Shown here: positions 52,156 to 63,417 of the stretch, piece by piece | Numbering within the stretch: the stretch's first letter is position 1 | Layout: the number at the start of each line of letters is the position of its first letter | NCBI GenBank assembly: GCA_026027325.1 | Contig: JAMSLZ010000019.1 | Location: 310,001 to 374,000, forward strand | DNA: 64,000 nucleotides | From: Actinomucor elegans | Lineage: Eukaryota; Mucoromycota; Mucoromycetes; Mucorales; Mucoraceae | Reading direction: 5' to 3' | Translations under genes and position numbers: made by a program | Notes under the pieces: model-generated | Told to the model about the DNA's origin: nothing | What the model saw: only the letters and a program-made list of their open reading frames with translations | Databases searched by the model: none

Positions 52156-53565
52156 CTACTTCTTCCGCCTTCTTCTAACGTCTTTCTCATACTCGATAAT
52201 AATATCAGAGTCGTCGAAGTTGTTAGGAGAAAGCCAACTATTGCTACTCTCATCATAGCCTACCCACCTAACCAAATACTCTCTACGATGCTTTGGTCCA
52301 CGATGCCCAACAATGGCCTCAACCTCGTAGTGTCCTTGTGGTAAGTCCTCGTCGATGGGTTCGTCATCAGAGCCATTATCTTCGTTCACCCCCAAAGAGA
52401 GAAACTGCTGCTGTATTTCTTTTACCATCTCAGCATCTTGGGACTTTTCCGCAATTGTAAGGGTACTTACTACGTCATAGACATTCTTACTGCTGCCATT
52501 TGGAAAGTCGAAGTTAGGCTGCATCCAAAAAGTATGTTGTTCAGAGCTAGAAACACACCCAATGTTAACAAACTTCTTGATGTTTGCAAGAAGACATGCA
52601 AGCTTGAACTGTACCGTGAATGTCTCCATCTCGGTAACTCGAATAACGCCTTTACCGTTGAATCGTTGAAATAAGGTTCCAATCTCTCCAAACGTTGCTT
52701 CTATCGAGGAACGAAAGCTTCCAAGAATGGAGTTGTAATTAACTTCTTCTTGTTTCAGACCCACTCCTCGAGACTTACGGATAGGGAATACAAAATTATG
52801 GCGATCCAGGTGACGATTATTTGCTACAATACGATCTATAAAAGTAGTGTATCCACCATCAACGACAACACAATCGTACTTACTAATCTTCTTCTTCAAC
52901 CGCATATCAGCAAGCATAGACCCATCGTTGTTATCTGAACATGGTGCCGCATCGGAGACAAACAACACCATCCCATTAACATCTGTACATACTTGTGTTC
53001 GGAAGCCAGACTTCTTAAGCTTATACGAATAGAACATGGCATGATCTGCAGCGTTGATATATGTTGCTCTAGAATCATGTCCATCTATCATCAAGGTAAC
53101 ATGCTTAAAATCTTCAGGGTTTCGGTGAAGAGCACACATAATTCGCAGCTTTGTTGAGGAGAACATCTTTCGTAGGCAATAGTCCAAACAGGTATTCAGC
53201 TCCTCTCCGTATTTTGTATAAAAGGCATTGTAAATAGCATGGTAGCTACTAGAAGGGATGAAACGTGCCATATGCGCAATAGAACAACCGGTAAGAAGCT
53301 GGTAGATTATCAACAATCCTTTGTCCACGTTGGAATATGGACCAGGATATTCTTGGTTTGCAAACAGCTCTACGAGAAAGAAAAAAACAGGTATGTAGCC
53401 AAGATGCTCCAACACATAAGTTTTTACATGCTGGATATCTTTTACAGGCTTAACCTCAGACCGGTGATACTTAGTCTTTTCCAACACTGGCCAATCTTTA
53501 GAAAGAAACTGCCAGTAAGTCGCCATAAGCAACGTAAACGCATCTACTATTTCTTTCGGAAACAT
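52156..53565 (-). CDS. DDE transposase with C-terminal chromodomain (F4), intact
   Basis: This 469-aa frame starts MFPKEIVDAFTLLMATYWQF with no lesion. Putative catalytic residues are D161 in LMIDGHDSRATY, D236 in CVVVDGGYTTF, and E289 in FRSSIEATFGEIGTLFQRF, the layout of IS5/Harbinger-type DDE enzymes. The segment YSYKLKKSGFRTQVCTDVNG and SDAAPCSDNND is the family hallmark shared with F2 and F3. Residues ~411-465 are a chromodomain (EAIVGHRG, YLVRWVGYDESSNSWL), and the protein ends in a basic KDVRRRRKK. Base composition is close to the host's, unlike F1-F3. With perfect ends and an intact gene, it is the best candidate for an active copy. Confidence 0.88.
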   Translation of the reverse strand: MFPKEIVDAFTLLMATYWQFLSKDWPVLEKTKYHRSEVKPVKDIQHVKTYVLEHLGYIPVFFFLVELFANQEYPGPYSNVDKGLLIIYQLLTGCSIAHMARFIPSSSYHAIYNAFYTKYGEELNTCLDYCLRKMFSSTKLRIMCALHRNPEDFKHVTLMIDGHDSRATYINAADHAMFYSYKLKKSGFRTQVCTDVNGMVLFVSDAAPCSDNNDGSMLADMRLKKKISKYDCVVVDGGYTTFIDRIVANNRHLDRHNFVFPIRKSRGVGLKQEEVNYNSILGSFRSSIEATFGEIGTLFQRFNGKGVIRVTEMETFTVQFKLACLLANIKKFVNIGCVSSSEQHTFWMQPNFDFPNGSSKNVYDVVSTLTIAEKSQDAEMVKEIQQQFLSLGVNEDNGSDDEPIDEDLPQGHYEVEAIVGHRGPKHRREYLVRWVGYDESSNSWLSPNNFDDSDIIIEYEKDVRRRRKK

Positions 53566-53644
53566 GTTTATTTAAGAATGCTGTAGTATAATAGGAGTTG
53601 TATGCTACCAAATGCTGTTGTTCACTCCCAGTCCTACAGTGTAG

Positions 53645-53785
53645 CCTTAGGCTCCTTAGTTTCCATTCCCAGGGGGGCTGAAACTATTCAGGTCTCTGGA
53701 CAAGATCATCCCTTTTGCCCCCCCCCCTCTCTACTACCTTGCTATGGAACGTATGTCTACCAGTGTGTGGTGAGATATCCCACTA
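53645..53785 (-). repeat. F4 core inverted repeat, right arm
   Basis: Inverse of 51949-52090; the poly-G run is one base shorter. Confidence 0.9.
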
Positions 53786-54067
53786 GGAGGTCATACAGAT
53801 ACTCGCAATTGTTGTACAATTACTCGTACAGGTTCTGGGTTAGTGGATGACCTTAGGTATTTACTCATGGGCATATTTTTGGCTGCTGTGATGTTCTCTG
53901 GATATGTGTACCCATTTAAATGGCTATTTCCAATTTTTAAAACGGCTAGAAATATTTGGAATGCCGGAGACATATTGTATAACCACATTCTATTGCACCC
54001 GGTCATCCACTAACCCAGAACCTGTACGAGTAATTGTACAACAATTGCGAGTATCTGTATGACCTCC
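53786..54067 (+). repeat. F4 terminal unit, right copy
   Basis: Direct repeat of 51667-51948. Confidence 0.92.
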
Positions 54068-55113
54068 GTAGTATAAGTATAAAAATGTAGCTTTAGTAAA
54101 AAAAAAAAAAAAAAAAAAAGAGTGAAAAAAAAGAGGAAAAAAAAAAGAGAAACAAAGAGAAACAAAAAGAAACAAAAAGAAACATAAAGAAAAAAGCCTA
54201 ATGACTGATTAAATGTAATGAGTTTTAATAGAGATGCCACAATTACTACAAGCTATACAATATTTGAGAAAAAAACAAGGTATAAAAATTAACATAAATT
54301 ACCTCAAGGACTTTAAGAATATGGATATATATGCAAAAGAGCCTATTCATATATAGCTTTTAAAAAAGAGACACTATGATACAGCTGTTGCAATTGCATT
54401 CCCTTATTATAATACTGTTTTACTGTAAAATATTACATTGTCAAGCAAGTATCGAGAATTCTTCAAGTATTATTAGCACTGAAGAATACATGTCTTGCTT
54501 AAAATGCGTTTGAATTGGTTAATTAACGTGCAAAATAAATGCCATTTCAATGAATGTCAAATGGTTGATAGTCATCACTGAGTTTTTTTTAAAAAGCATG
54601 TACTTTTGCCATGTTAGTTACAATTCAACTTTTATGTACAAGGCATTTGACCAGACAAAAGCATTGGGGCTACAATTTTGAAATTCTTTTTCATTAAGAG
54701 TTCATTCTGAGGCTGATGTAGTAATTAAGTGCGAGATTTTACCGAAATCGTCTTTATATAAAACATGGCTGCGGATTTTTCAAGCGTTGTTGGACTAATT
54801 TTGAGTCTTAGTTGCCAAATTCTATTTAAATGTTGCATTCATGTCGAGTTTTAAAGCAGTTTATTGTAACTAAAAGAATAGATGACAAAGATAAAAAACT
54901 ACACCAAATTCCGAATTAAAAATAAATAAAAAAAGGCCAGCGGTTTGAACGAATCATATCGTTTCCAATTGCTTTTAAAAGAGCTGCGGATTATTGAAGC
55001 GAAGTCTATAAATACGCAGCAGATCAGTGTAGAAAAATATTTAAATGCGATATTCTTCAATCAATATTAATTGATTACTTTTATTATTAAACTCTGCCTC
55101 AAGTTAAAAAAAG
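54068..55113. other. K3 5' non-coding region
   Basis: Inverse of K2 41776-42815. Contains a purine-rich tract (54098-54190). No gene. Confidence 0.65.
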
Positions 55114-56364
55114 ATGAAATCAACCACTTCCTATTATTGCCACTGTGATAAATGTAGGTATTTAGGCTATCAAGCTCGCTTCATCTCCATGTCATCTATT
55201 ACCCTCCACAAGAGATTACATACATATAATGGCTTGAATTATAAAGTTTGGAAAAAAACTAATGGCAAGTTTGTTGATATTAAAATACTTTCCATAATAT
55301 GACATCTAATTCTTTATCAAATACATTAGAAGGTAAACAAGCCACCATGCCTGATGATCATTTTGATGATATACAGAGTAGTTCATCTATCCAACAAGAA
55401 GAAGGTAACTATTTAAAATCAATTAGTGACATATGTGCTAATTCTGCTTTATATATAGTTGTAGCTGATAATGATACTGATGGTACTGATATGTATGATG
55501 ATGGATATAATTCTGAAATCAATACCAGTTCCTTTGATTATGATAATGAACAGCAAGAGTTGCGTGAAAAAGAGCTTTATAATGCTTGTAAGTCTAGTAG
55601 CTATCATACTAAATACTGATATCATATACTCACATTTATTTTTGTCAATGATAGCTAATAACATATTTCCGGCTTCTCCTCTCTCCTTTGTCCTATACCT
55701 TATGGTTGTGATGTTGCGGATCAATAACCATCTGACTGATGAATGTGCTGAAATTGTTATGGCTTTTTTGAATGCTGCTCTTAACCTTGCCAATGATCCA
55801 TATCGTTTTCCTAAAAAAATCATAACACTAACAAGAAGGGATCAAGCTCAAAAAGTATTCTGCAATGGCATTACCTATTATACTGTGTATGTCCTACATG
55901 CCATCAAATGTATTTACCTACATCCTCCAAAAAATACTGCAATCACATCACAAAAGTTTTGTCAGATAGAACAGTTATTGCTTGCAATGAAAGTCTGCAT
56001 GAAAAGTCGTCCCTAGCCAACCATCTTGTCCCAAGAAAGGTGTATCCATACAATTCTATTATTTCCACGCTCTCAAAAAAATGTTTATGCGTCCAAATTT
56101 TGTCAGAGAAATCTCGAAATGGTGTTCACGCCCTTCCTTGGATGGTTATCTATATGATATTTATGATGGATCTGTATTCAAGAATTTTTCGTTAGGGCCT
56201 AATCTTCCTGCATTCACTTCTCAATCTATATTTAACCTGATGCTTACTTTAAACGTCGATTGGTACAATGTTGATGGATCTTCTGGTGGTTCTTGTGGTA
56301 GCATCTATATGACCATTCAAAATCTTCCCAAAGCCGATGGTCGCGATCTCAAAAGGAATCTTGT
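55114..56364 (+). pseudogene. CACTA/TNP2-type transposase K3, 5' part
   Basis: Near-identical to the 5' half of K2 (MKSTTSYYCHCDKCRYLG onward, same intron sites). It extends past the K2 F3 site without interruption (DGYLYD across 56145-56160) to LKRNL at 56364, where LTR E starts. An indel near 55885 (YTVYVLHAIKC against YTVCPTCHQM in K2) and another near 56072 shift the frame. The remainder of the gene is expected after the nested retroelement, outside this window. Confidence 0.82.
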
Positions 56365-56670
56365 TGTTATAGAATAGAGACTATTGTATGAATAATAACT
56401 TATTCATTATCAATCTCATCTTTACGGAATCACTTATGAGTTGATATGTTTAAGATTCATGTCTCAGATGGATATATCTAGAACATAGACCTATAACATA
56501 ACATCTTCTTAAATCCTCTTCACCACACTTAGATAGACGATTAGTATAAATAGGTTTAGTTTAGACATAGTTATAGGATCTTCATCTTTATATTCATCTT
56601 TGTTAATAAAGCACAGTCTCAAAAAGTACTCTTTTTAGTCTTCTTTATTATTCACTGTGCAAACACAACA
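56365..56670 (+). repeat. LTR family E, 5' LTR of a retrotransposon
   Basis: 306 bp, TGTTATAGAATAG..CAAACACAACA. A gag-like frame follows 37 bp later, so this is a 5' LTR. The 5 bp before it, CTTGT, predict the duplication at the far end. Confidence 0.88.
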
Positions 56671-56707
56671 TTTTACTTTTTGAATTCAACGCTTTATTCT
56701 ACTTACT

Positions 56708-56912
56708 ATGTCTGCTCAAGCCCCTGTTACTGATTCTGGTGTCTCTACCATGGATGGTGTCATTTCTGGTCCTATTGGTGAAGTCGAACAAGTCTTCTCT
56801 GATAATCAATCAACCATTGATTCACCTCCTGATGATGCCTCGGATGTGGTTCAAGCCTTAACTGATAACTCTAGGATGTTATTCACTCGTTTGGCCACTT
56901 TGGTTCGTCAAG
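56708..56912 (+). pseudogene. Gag N-terminus of the family-E retrotransposon
   Basis: ATG then SAQAPVTDSGVSTMDGV, 68 codons, cut by the CACTA end at 56913. The start context and the MSA(P/Q) opening resemble the gag at 5199, linking LTR families A and E to related elements. The open frame beyond 56912 is CACTA sequence. Confidence 0.7.
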
Positions 56913-56949
56913 CACTATGGCGAAAATATTGTCGGTTTTTTGCCCAAAA

Positions 56950-57240
56950 GTTGATAATATTAGGGGTAAAATCGACTATAGTTCTGCTAATAATTATTGT
57001 CAATTTCTAGGCAGTGTTTTTTCGGCGGTTGATAATATTAGTGACTCTTATTCGATAATATTATGGGTAAATACTATAATATTAAGGGTTTTCCTTCAAT
57101 ATTATTATGGGTAAATTGTATAATAGTAGTGGTTTCCAGTCAATAATAGTATGGATTAATCCCTCCATATTGATGATTTATAATCAATATTATTATTAGT
57201 TTTCTATCATATATTCACAATACACTACTAATAATATTAT
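56950..57240. repeat. K4 subterminal degenerate tandem repeats
   Basis: At least eight variants of an ~28-bp motif with core ATAATATTANGGGTAAA or its near inverse (around 56953, 57025, 57052, 57076, 57098, 57120, 57140, 57165). Such arrays bind the accessory protein in plant CACTA elements; here this is inferred. Confidence 0.6.
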
Positions 57241-58215
57241 AGTCATTTTGGTTATTCAGATAATAATTTAATTGCTATTTTTTTTATTTATATAATATAT
57301 AACTTCAACAGATATTACTCTAATACACACTAGCCTTCAATAGCTGAATATACAATAACCAGCTTTCTATCACACACGAACAGTATTTAACTTACCTTAT
57401 TGTCATACAAGTATAAAAGAATTTATGTCCCACTGGCAAGTAACAGGTAAATGAATTAAGCAAATAACTGTATAAATAATGTCAGTTATCGTTGATGAAA
57501 CAATATTTTAAGAGTATATTTGAACTAACCTTTAGAAGAATGGCCCACGCTTGTATAATAGCATATTTTAATCATCTTTTCCTAAAGTAAGTAATGATTA
57601 GATTCTTGAATGAAACTCGCTATTGCTACAGACTTACCAACACTATATCAGACACAATCAATTATAATTCACTGGGCTACAGTTTTAATAGTCTTCGTCT
57701 TGTATATATACACAACTAAATCTATTATAACAGTATTAGATTAATATACAAAGAAATTAATGGATTAGTAATCATTGCACTTACTTAATGGTTATTAGCT
57801 TTAAAACTAATAGTAAAGGTTCAAAAGCTATATGGCATTACTGGCTATAAGTATTACTGAAGTGGTATAAGTATTTAAGAATACAAGTCAGTATAAGAAT
57901 ATAAGCAGTATGAATGACGACGTATTTATAGATAATTACGACATTAAGAACGAGGGAAATATTCGAAAGCTTGGAAAAAAAAACACAATTACAAGCTGAC
58001 ATTGAGGTTAATTCCTATTATACAGAAGCTTCAGTTAAAGTGTTGTGCGCAATAAGAGTGACAAATGTCAAGAAACCTTACGTTTAATGTGCCAATTTAG
58101 CAAACGAAAAAAAAGAAAGAAACTCAAGATTGGTGTAAAAAAGTTTTTCTTAATACTGAAAAGCCGCAGAAAAATGCTACGTCAGCTACTTAAACCAATA
58201 AAAAAACGTCTATAT
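57241..58215. other. K4 non-coding interior
   Basis: AT-rich. The open frame 58045-58353 on + is antisense to the companion gene's 3' end and is rejected. Confidence 0.5.
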
Positions 58216-59298
58216 TTATTTCGTTTTTTTTGTATTTTTCTTAGAGCGTGGTTTACGCTTATTGGAATCCGCTTCTTTGGAACGATTGTCAGATCCAGCC
58301 TCCTCATCTTCACCAACGTCAGGTTGAACCGTAATGGCTTTTCTTTTCGTTGATGAGCGAGCAGAATGTAGATCCAACAAGCTAGCAATTGGAGATGCAA
58401 GACCAACTGGAGCAACAGAAGTAGCTAGACGATCAACAAGGATATGCTGATTATCCACACTATTTGCATAACAAGCATATTAATAAAGATATAAAAACAG
58501 AAATAAAAAAGCATCTAACCTGAAGAACGATTCAATCTCATTGTCTTCAACAGATTCTTGATTTTGTTGACTTTCACCTTCTTCAGCAGAATTACTTCTG
58601 GTACGTACAGTCTTCTTGTTTTTGAGTGCTTCAGATAAAAGTAACTTGGCAGCCCACATCTCTACACAGAGATGCAGATGCAAGCCCACATCTAAAGCAC
58701 GTTTCTCTAAAAGCAAAGCATAACGTTCTTGAATGCTGGTATCCTCTTCGCCAATTTCACTCCAAGTTTTACCAACAATATTTATATTTGCCCTTTCCAT
58801 GTCTTTCAAGACATCTCTTGCCAAGTATTTCAACGTATTGTATTGCGGTTGAACATCATCATCGGTCAGTTCATTTTGTTGGCCTTTTATATACTTGAGG
58901 TGTTTCAAGAGGGCATATAACCTTAATGGTGCAGAAGGGGTGACATTTGTCTTGGTTGCCTTTTGTTGATAACGCACTTTTGCTTCTTCTAGCACTTTTG
59001 GGATTGACCGTTTACTACGTAAATTAGGATTCAAAGCATTTGCAATTGCTTCTCGTTCAGCTATATATGACAAGCTAAGAGGTTAATAAAACTGAATGTA
59101 GTAACATGCTTCAGATATGATTGTACCATCGTCAAGTGCTTGTTCAATTTCTTCGTTAGATGAAACCCTCGAAGCTTCTCGAGGAAATAGAGGTGCTAAT
59201 ATTTGGATCAAATCTTGAATTAAACGACGGTTGATTAAGATTTCTTGTTCAATCTTCTCAAAGTAGACGCTCCAATTATTGTTGTTGTTGTTTGACAT
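58216..59298 (-). CDS. K4 companion protein, 3 exons, 318 aa, intact
   Basis: Exons 59298-59127, 59060-58520 and 58459-58216 join in frame with GT..AG introns of 66 and 60 bp. The N-terminus is Asn-rich (MSNNNNNNWSVYFEKIEQEI), followed by a helical region. The middle (LRLYALLKHLKYIKGQQNEL, EERYALLLEKRAL-like segments) is predicted helical. The tail is strongly basic (KRKPRSKKNTKKTK) and suits nuclear import or DNA binding. It is divergent from the transposase, with ~405 bp between starts, mirroring the two-gene layout of K2 although the proteins are not obviously alike. No known domain recognised; a TNPA-like accessory role is inferred. Confidence 0.75.
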
Positions 59299-59703
59299 AG
59301 CTATAAAGTAAATATATTATAAAGAAAAGTGATTGAATGATTTGAGCTATTTAACTGTTTTATAAGCGTACTTTACCATTTATCCATTAGTAATCCTTAC
59401 TAATGTCCAAAGAGCTTTCTGGAAAGTAAGCTTACTGACAGGTATGACTGACTTGGAAAGGAATTAGCTTGATTAGAAATCATAAGGATCCATTAAAATG
59501 TATTCGATATCTGAATAATCTGGAAGGCTGAGTAATATGAAAAGCTGATTAGTTCAAAGGATTCAACAGCCTAAAACAATGAATTACCATTGAGAACTCT
59601 GTCAATTGTAGACCAAGCAAACGTATTTAAGACCTGCTTTTTCTAAACAACAAAACCGCTATTCATTAATTCGATATATTTACTTGTTTTTACTTATCTT
59701 TAA

Positions 59704-62676
59704 ATGGGCAAAGTTTCCTCTTCTGCTACACCATATAAATATACTTGCGCTACTTGTTTGAGGCCATTCAAAACTGTTAAAGCTAGGAGTAATCACTATA
59801 GCCATAATCGTGATCATAGAAAACAAAGGGTCGTCCAAACGCAAGAAGCTAGCATTCCTGTCCAAGGTGAGTTAACAGATATATTACTAAAGCTTTTAAT
59901 TTAACAATATACCTTGTTTGAAATAGAGCCTACTCCAATTGCTTACAACGTCAAATCCTCGGATCAAAACCTTTTCACCAATACGGAATTAAATAGCATC
60001 CAATTGAGAGATATTTGCGACACGTATGGTATTCCTCGAGAGGCTCAAAGAGAACTTGTCTATCTAATGCGTACCATAATCAAAAACAATGAAGAGAGCC
60101 GTAAAACCGATGGATTGGGTATGTATCTATTCAAATAGAGTTAAAAAAAAAGTACTTATCAGCTTTTATTCCCATTATATATAGGTTACCTACCATCCAC
60201 TCTCATGTTCCCTGATACCTTGGATCGTACTCTTAAAGCAAAAACCAATATTCAATGTCATTTTCATGATGTCTGCGTCAATGGTTGCATGCTGTTTGAA
60301 AAGGAAGATATAGAGACTATTCAATGTAAAAACCCTGCTTGTAAAGAAAATCGCTTTGATGATCATGGTAAACCTCGTCGCTCTATGAAGATGCTTCCTA
60401 TTGGTGAACAAGTCGCTCAAATGCTTGCGAATGCAAAGACAAGAGACTTGATGAAATACCGCTACAACTATAAATCAACTGACGGTGAATATAAAGATTA
60501 CTTTGATGGTGCAGCATACAAGTACTTTAAGGATAATAGCATTCTGTTTTCCGGTGAAGATGATGTCGCAATGGTTCTTTTTGTCGATGGTTTCTGTACT
60601 AGCAAGAATCATAAAGGGGACAAGTTAACAATCATCCATCTCTTGAATATGAACATTCCCCCAGAATACCGCTACCAAGACGAATACATGCTTCAATTGG
60701 CGATCTTGCCAGGTCCAAACTACCCAAAGTACATGCATACCTTTTTAAAGCCTATTATTGATGAGTTTCATGCTCTGTCTACCAAAGGCATGCTTGTACA
60801 AAAGGATGGTGTAATTGTTTGTCAAGCTAAAGTCAACTTGGTGATGGCTACTGGTGATCTTCCTGCTGCAGCTGAGCTTGCAAATCATATTGGTCATATG
60901 GCTACGTTTGGTTGCCGTATTTGTCGTGTCCAAGCTGAACGTCATGATTATCATAATTGTTTTTTAACGATCGACAATGAGATCAGAAGCAGAAACGATT
61001 TCATTTCCCCAGATGCAGCGAATGTAAGTACTATAATCAGCATTAATCTTTACAAGTTTTTAACATTTCTTTTTCTTTTTACCTCATAGAGCTACAGTAT
61101 CAAGTCTGCAACACCATTTGCAATACTTCCCAGTTTTACTGGCGCTACTTTTTTTGGTTTAGACGAAATGCATCTTCTCGGACAAGGTATCGCTCAACAC
61201 GTATTCAATATGCTGACAGTCGACATGGGTAAAGAGTACAATGCAGCAAGAAAAACTCGATATAAGCCCAATGAAGATGAATTGAGTGATGCCCGATTGA
61301 AGTCTGCTGATGAATGGCCGTATACTTTCTATATTCCAAAATTATCGCTCATCAAAATTGGTAAACTTGTTGAAGCTTCTAGAGCCACTGTACCGACATC
61401 CTTTTCATCCAAATGGGAAGATCCAATTATCAAGAGTGGTGGCAAACGTGCTGTTGACTGGATTGATATTTTCTTATATATGATTCCCACCTTGTTCGTT
61501 CCTGAATTGATTCAAGAATCCGCTAAGAAACCATTGATTCATCTGACAAAAGCTGTCGCATTGGCTCTTAAATGGGAACTTTCTATTGAAGACCTTATTC
61601 TGATGGAAAGGTAAATATATTTTTTTTGTACTCATAAATCTAGTTTACTTACATACTTTCCAAAGATATATCAAAGAATGGCAAGAATTTTTGTTGGCAG
61701 AAATCAAGGCAAAGCGTATTCATTCCGGTGTATTCAAGCCTGTTCAACACTACCTTTCGCATATAGTCTATATGATCAAACAACAAGGTGTGTTGAGAGC
61801 ATATTCCGCCCGATCAATGGAAAGAAGCATCGGAAAATACAAAAAGCTCATCAAGTCAAAGGTTGATGCTGGCGCAAACGCTGGTAATATCTTGGAAAGA
61901 CTCATAACGCGTAATCATATAAACAGCCAGACTTGGGATGTTCATACTGAGCTTGACCTGATCACTCCTCGAAAATACAGCGAATCCACTTTCAGGAATA
62001 ACCCTTCTGGTGATGCTAGTGATCCACAATTATGGGCTCCCTTTAGTAATATTTCAGTGGATACTCTTCCCTTTGGTGTCTCCACTCAAACTTTTTTGAA
62101 GGCGCTATTGCATTACTATCGCCGTACTGAAGCAAATGGTGTAAATATTGCTGAAATTGATTCGTTGAATAGTATTTCCATCGCTGGTCGTGCCTGGGCA
62201 TATGGCAATGTATATACGTCTACCATGTATAAAAGCCATATAAATGAATATCGTCGAGGAAACAATTACGTGATGATCACTGCCAGCTACTTGAAGTAAG
62301 TAATTAGCTCAAGAACAAAAACCTCTTTGATTAACCAACCTTTGTTAATAGTCGAAATAATTCCATTCGTGAAAGCTGGTTCATTGGTTCTATCGTTTTC
62401 TTTTTCGAGCATTCATTCAATGGTAGACCACAGTATTTGGCTTTGGTTGATTTAGCGAAAAAGAATGCAACTACCAAATATGACAAGACTATTGCTTTGG
62501 TTGAGCTGCACAGTAGCGGTGCACACAGTTACGCTGTCTGTCGGTTTGAAGATATTGTTGCCAGTGTAGGTCTTGTGCGTTCAAGTGAATCTAATGAGAA
62601 AGAGTTCAAGATCATCTCTCATCATATATTTAAACAAGATCTAGAGCAAAATGCTGGCATATTAAGTCGTTTGTAA
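59704..62676 (+). CDS. CACTA/TNP2-type transposase K4, 6 exons, 889 aa, intact
   Basis: Exons 59704-59866, 59927-60118, 60185-61023, 61090-61610, 61666-62295 and 62352-62676 all splice in phase with GT..AG introns of 55-66 bp. The N-terminus has a C2H2-like finger (YTCATCLRPFKTVKARSNHYSH). The TNP2-like core contains LQLAILPGPNYPKYMHTFLK, VMATGDLPAAAELANHIGHM, FGCRICRVQAERHDYH, and FFGLDEMHLLGQGIAQHVFN. The C-terminus (SWFIGSIVFFFEH onward) corresponds to the C-terminal module of K1/K2. There is no stop or shift, so this copy could be active or co-opted. The missing right terminus in this window leaves open whether it is still a mobile unit. Confidence 0.87.
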
Positions 62677-63417
62677 ATAGCATGAAGACAAGAGCAAAAA
62701 GCGTTTTATTTTGAAATAAAATTGTTCTCTGAATTGATTATGTATTTAAACCACCGAAAATAATATAAAGCTTCCCTCCAAAAGGACTTCATCATAATAT
62801 AGCAAAAGTAAAATAGGTATTTACACTTTCTGTAGTAGATATAAACTATAGATAATTTAACTCGTTTTTATATATCATGTTATTAATTCGAGAGAAAGGT
62901 ATTAGCAATCTTGCAACAGAATGTAAAAACATTTCTTAATCAAAAATTTAACCCATTTCCCTGATGTTTAAGAAATTATTTCATAATATCAGAAATATAG
63001 AACCAGGATAACCCAAGTTATACAGTTCTATATTCATCATTCAATAATGTTAATTGACTATTTAGTTGCTCCAGTTAATCTTTAAAACCAAATGTAAAAT
63101 ATGATTAATGCTCTTGTTTATCTTTATAGTAAAATTAGTTTATTATCAAGCAATGCGGATTAATTTTCCAACAGACAGCAAAAATGTTCATCGATTGTAG
63201 TTTTCTAGCACCTAAAAAAACGTGCATGTTTTTGAAGCTTTCGATCGTCATTAAGAATTCTATCATAATCATCAATTACTCGAAAGTCCAAAAACGAACG
63301 CGTTTTTTTGTAGTTTGAGAAGTGGATATATGATTTTGACAATAAATCATCTAGTTAAATAACCGCCTAGCAATAATGACTAAGATTACTGGCAATTAAT
63401 AATCGCTACTTGACCTA
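62677..63417. other. Region downstream of K4 transposase
   Basis: No gene. An imperfect inverted repeat with ~33-base arms lies at 63208-63320 (CTAAAAAAACG..CTTTCGA). Confidence 0.5.

Larger units (their letters stand above)
51667..54067 (-). mobile_element. Terminal-direct-repeat chromodomain transposon F4 (intact)
   Basis: Two direct 282-bp units (51667-51948, 53786-54067) flank a core with perfect-looking ~141-bp inverted ends and one transposase gene. Outer flanks are GTA (51664-51666) and GTA (54068-54070). The empty site is in K2 (42814-42816). It is the only family of the four that is not strongly AT-rich. Confidence 0.92.
51200..56364 (+). mobile_element. CACTA-type transposon K3, left part
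   Basis: The left end is CACTGCAAATAATTTGAA at 51200. The sequence is nearly identical to K2 (inverted), with F4 inserted at 51667-54067. It is interrupted at 56365 by LTR E, and its remainder should lie beyond the window, after the nested elements. Confidence 0.8.

Noticed and set aside
16349..54067. Reading the direct units as LTRs of a retrotransposon
   Set aside because: No TG..CA ends, 3-bp and not 5-bp duplications, no reverse transcriptase; the core encodes a DDE transposase.
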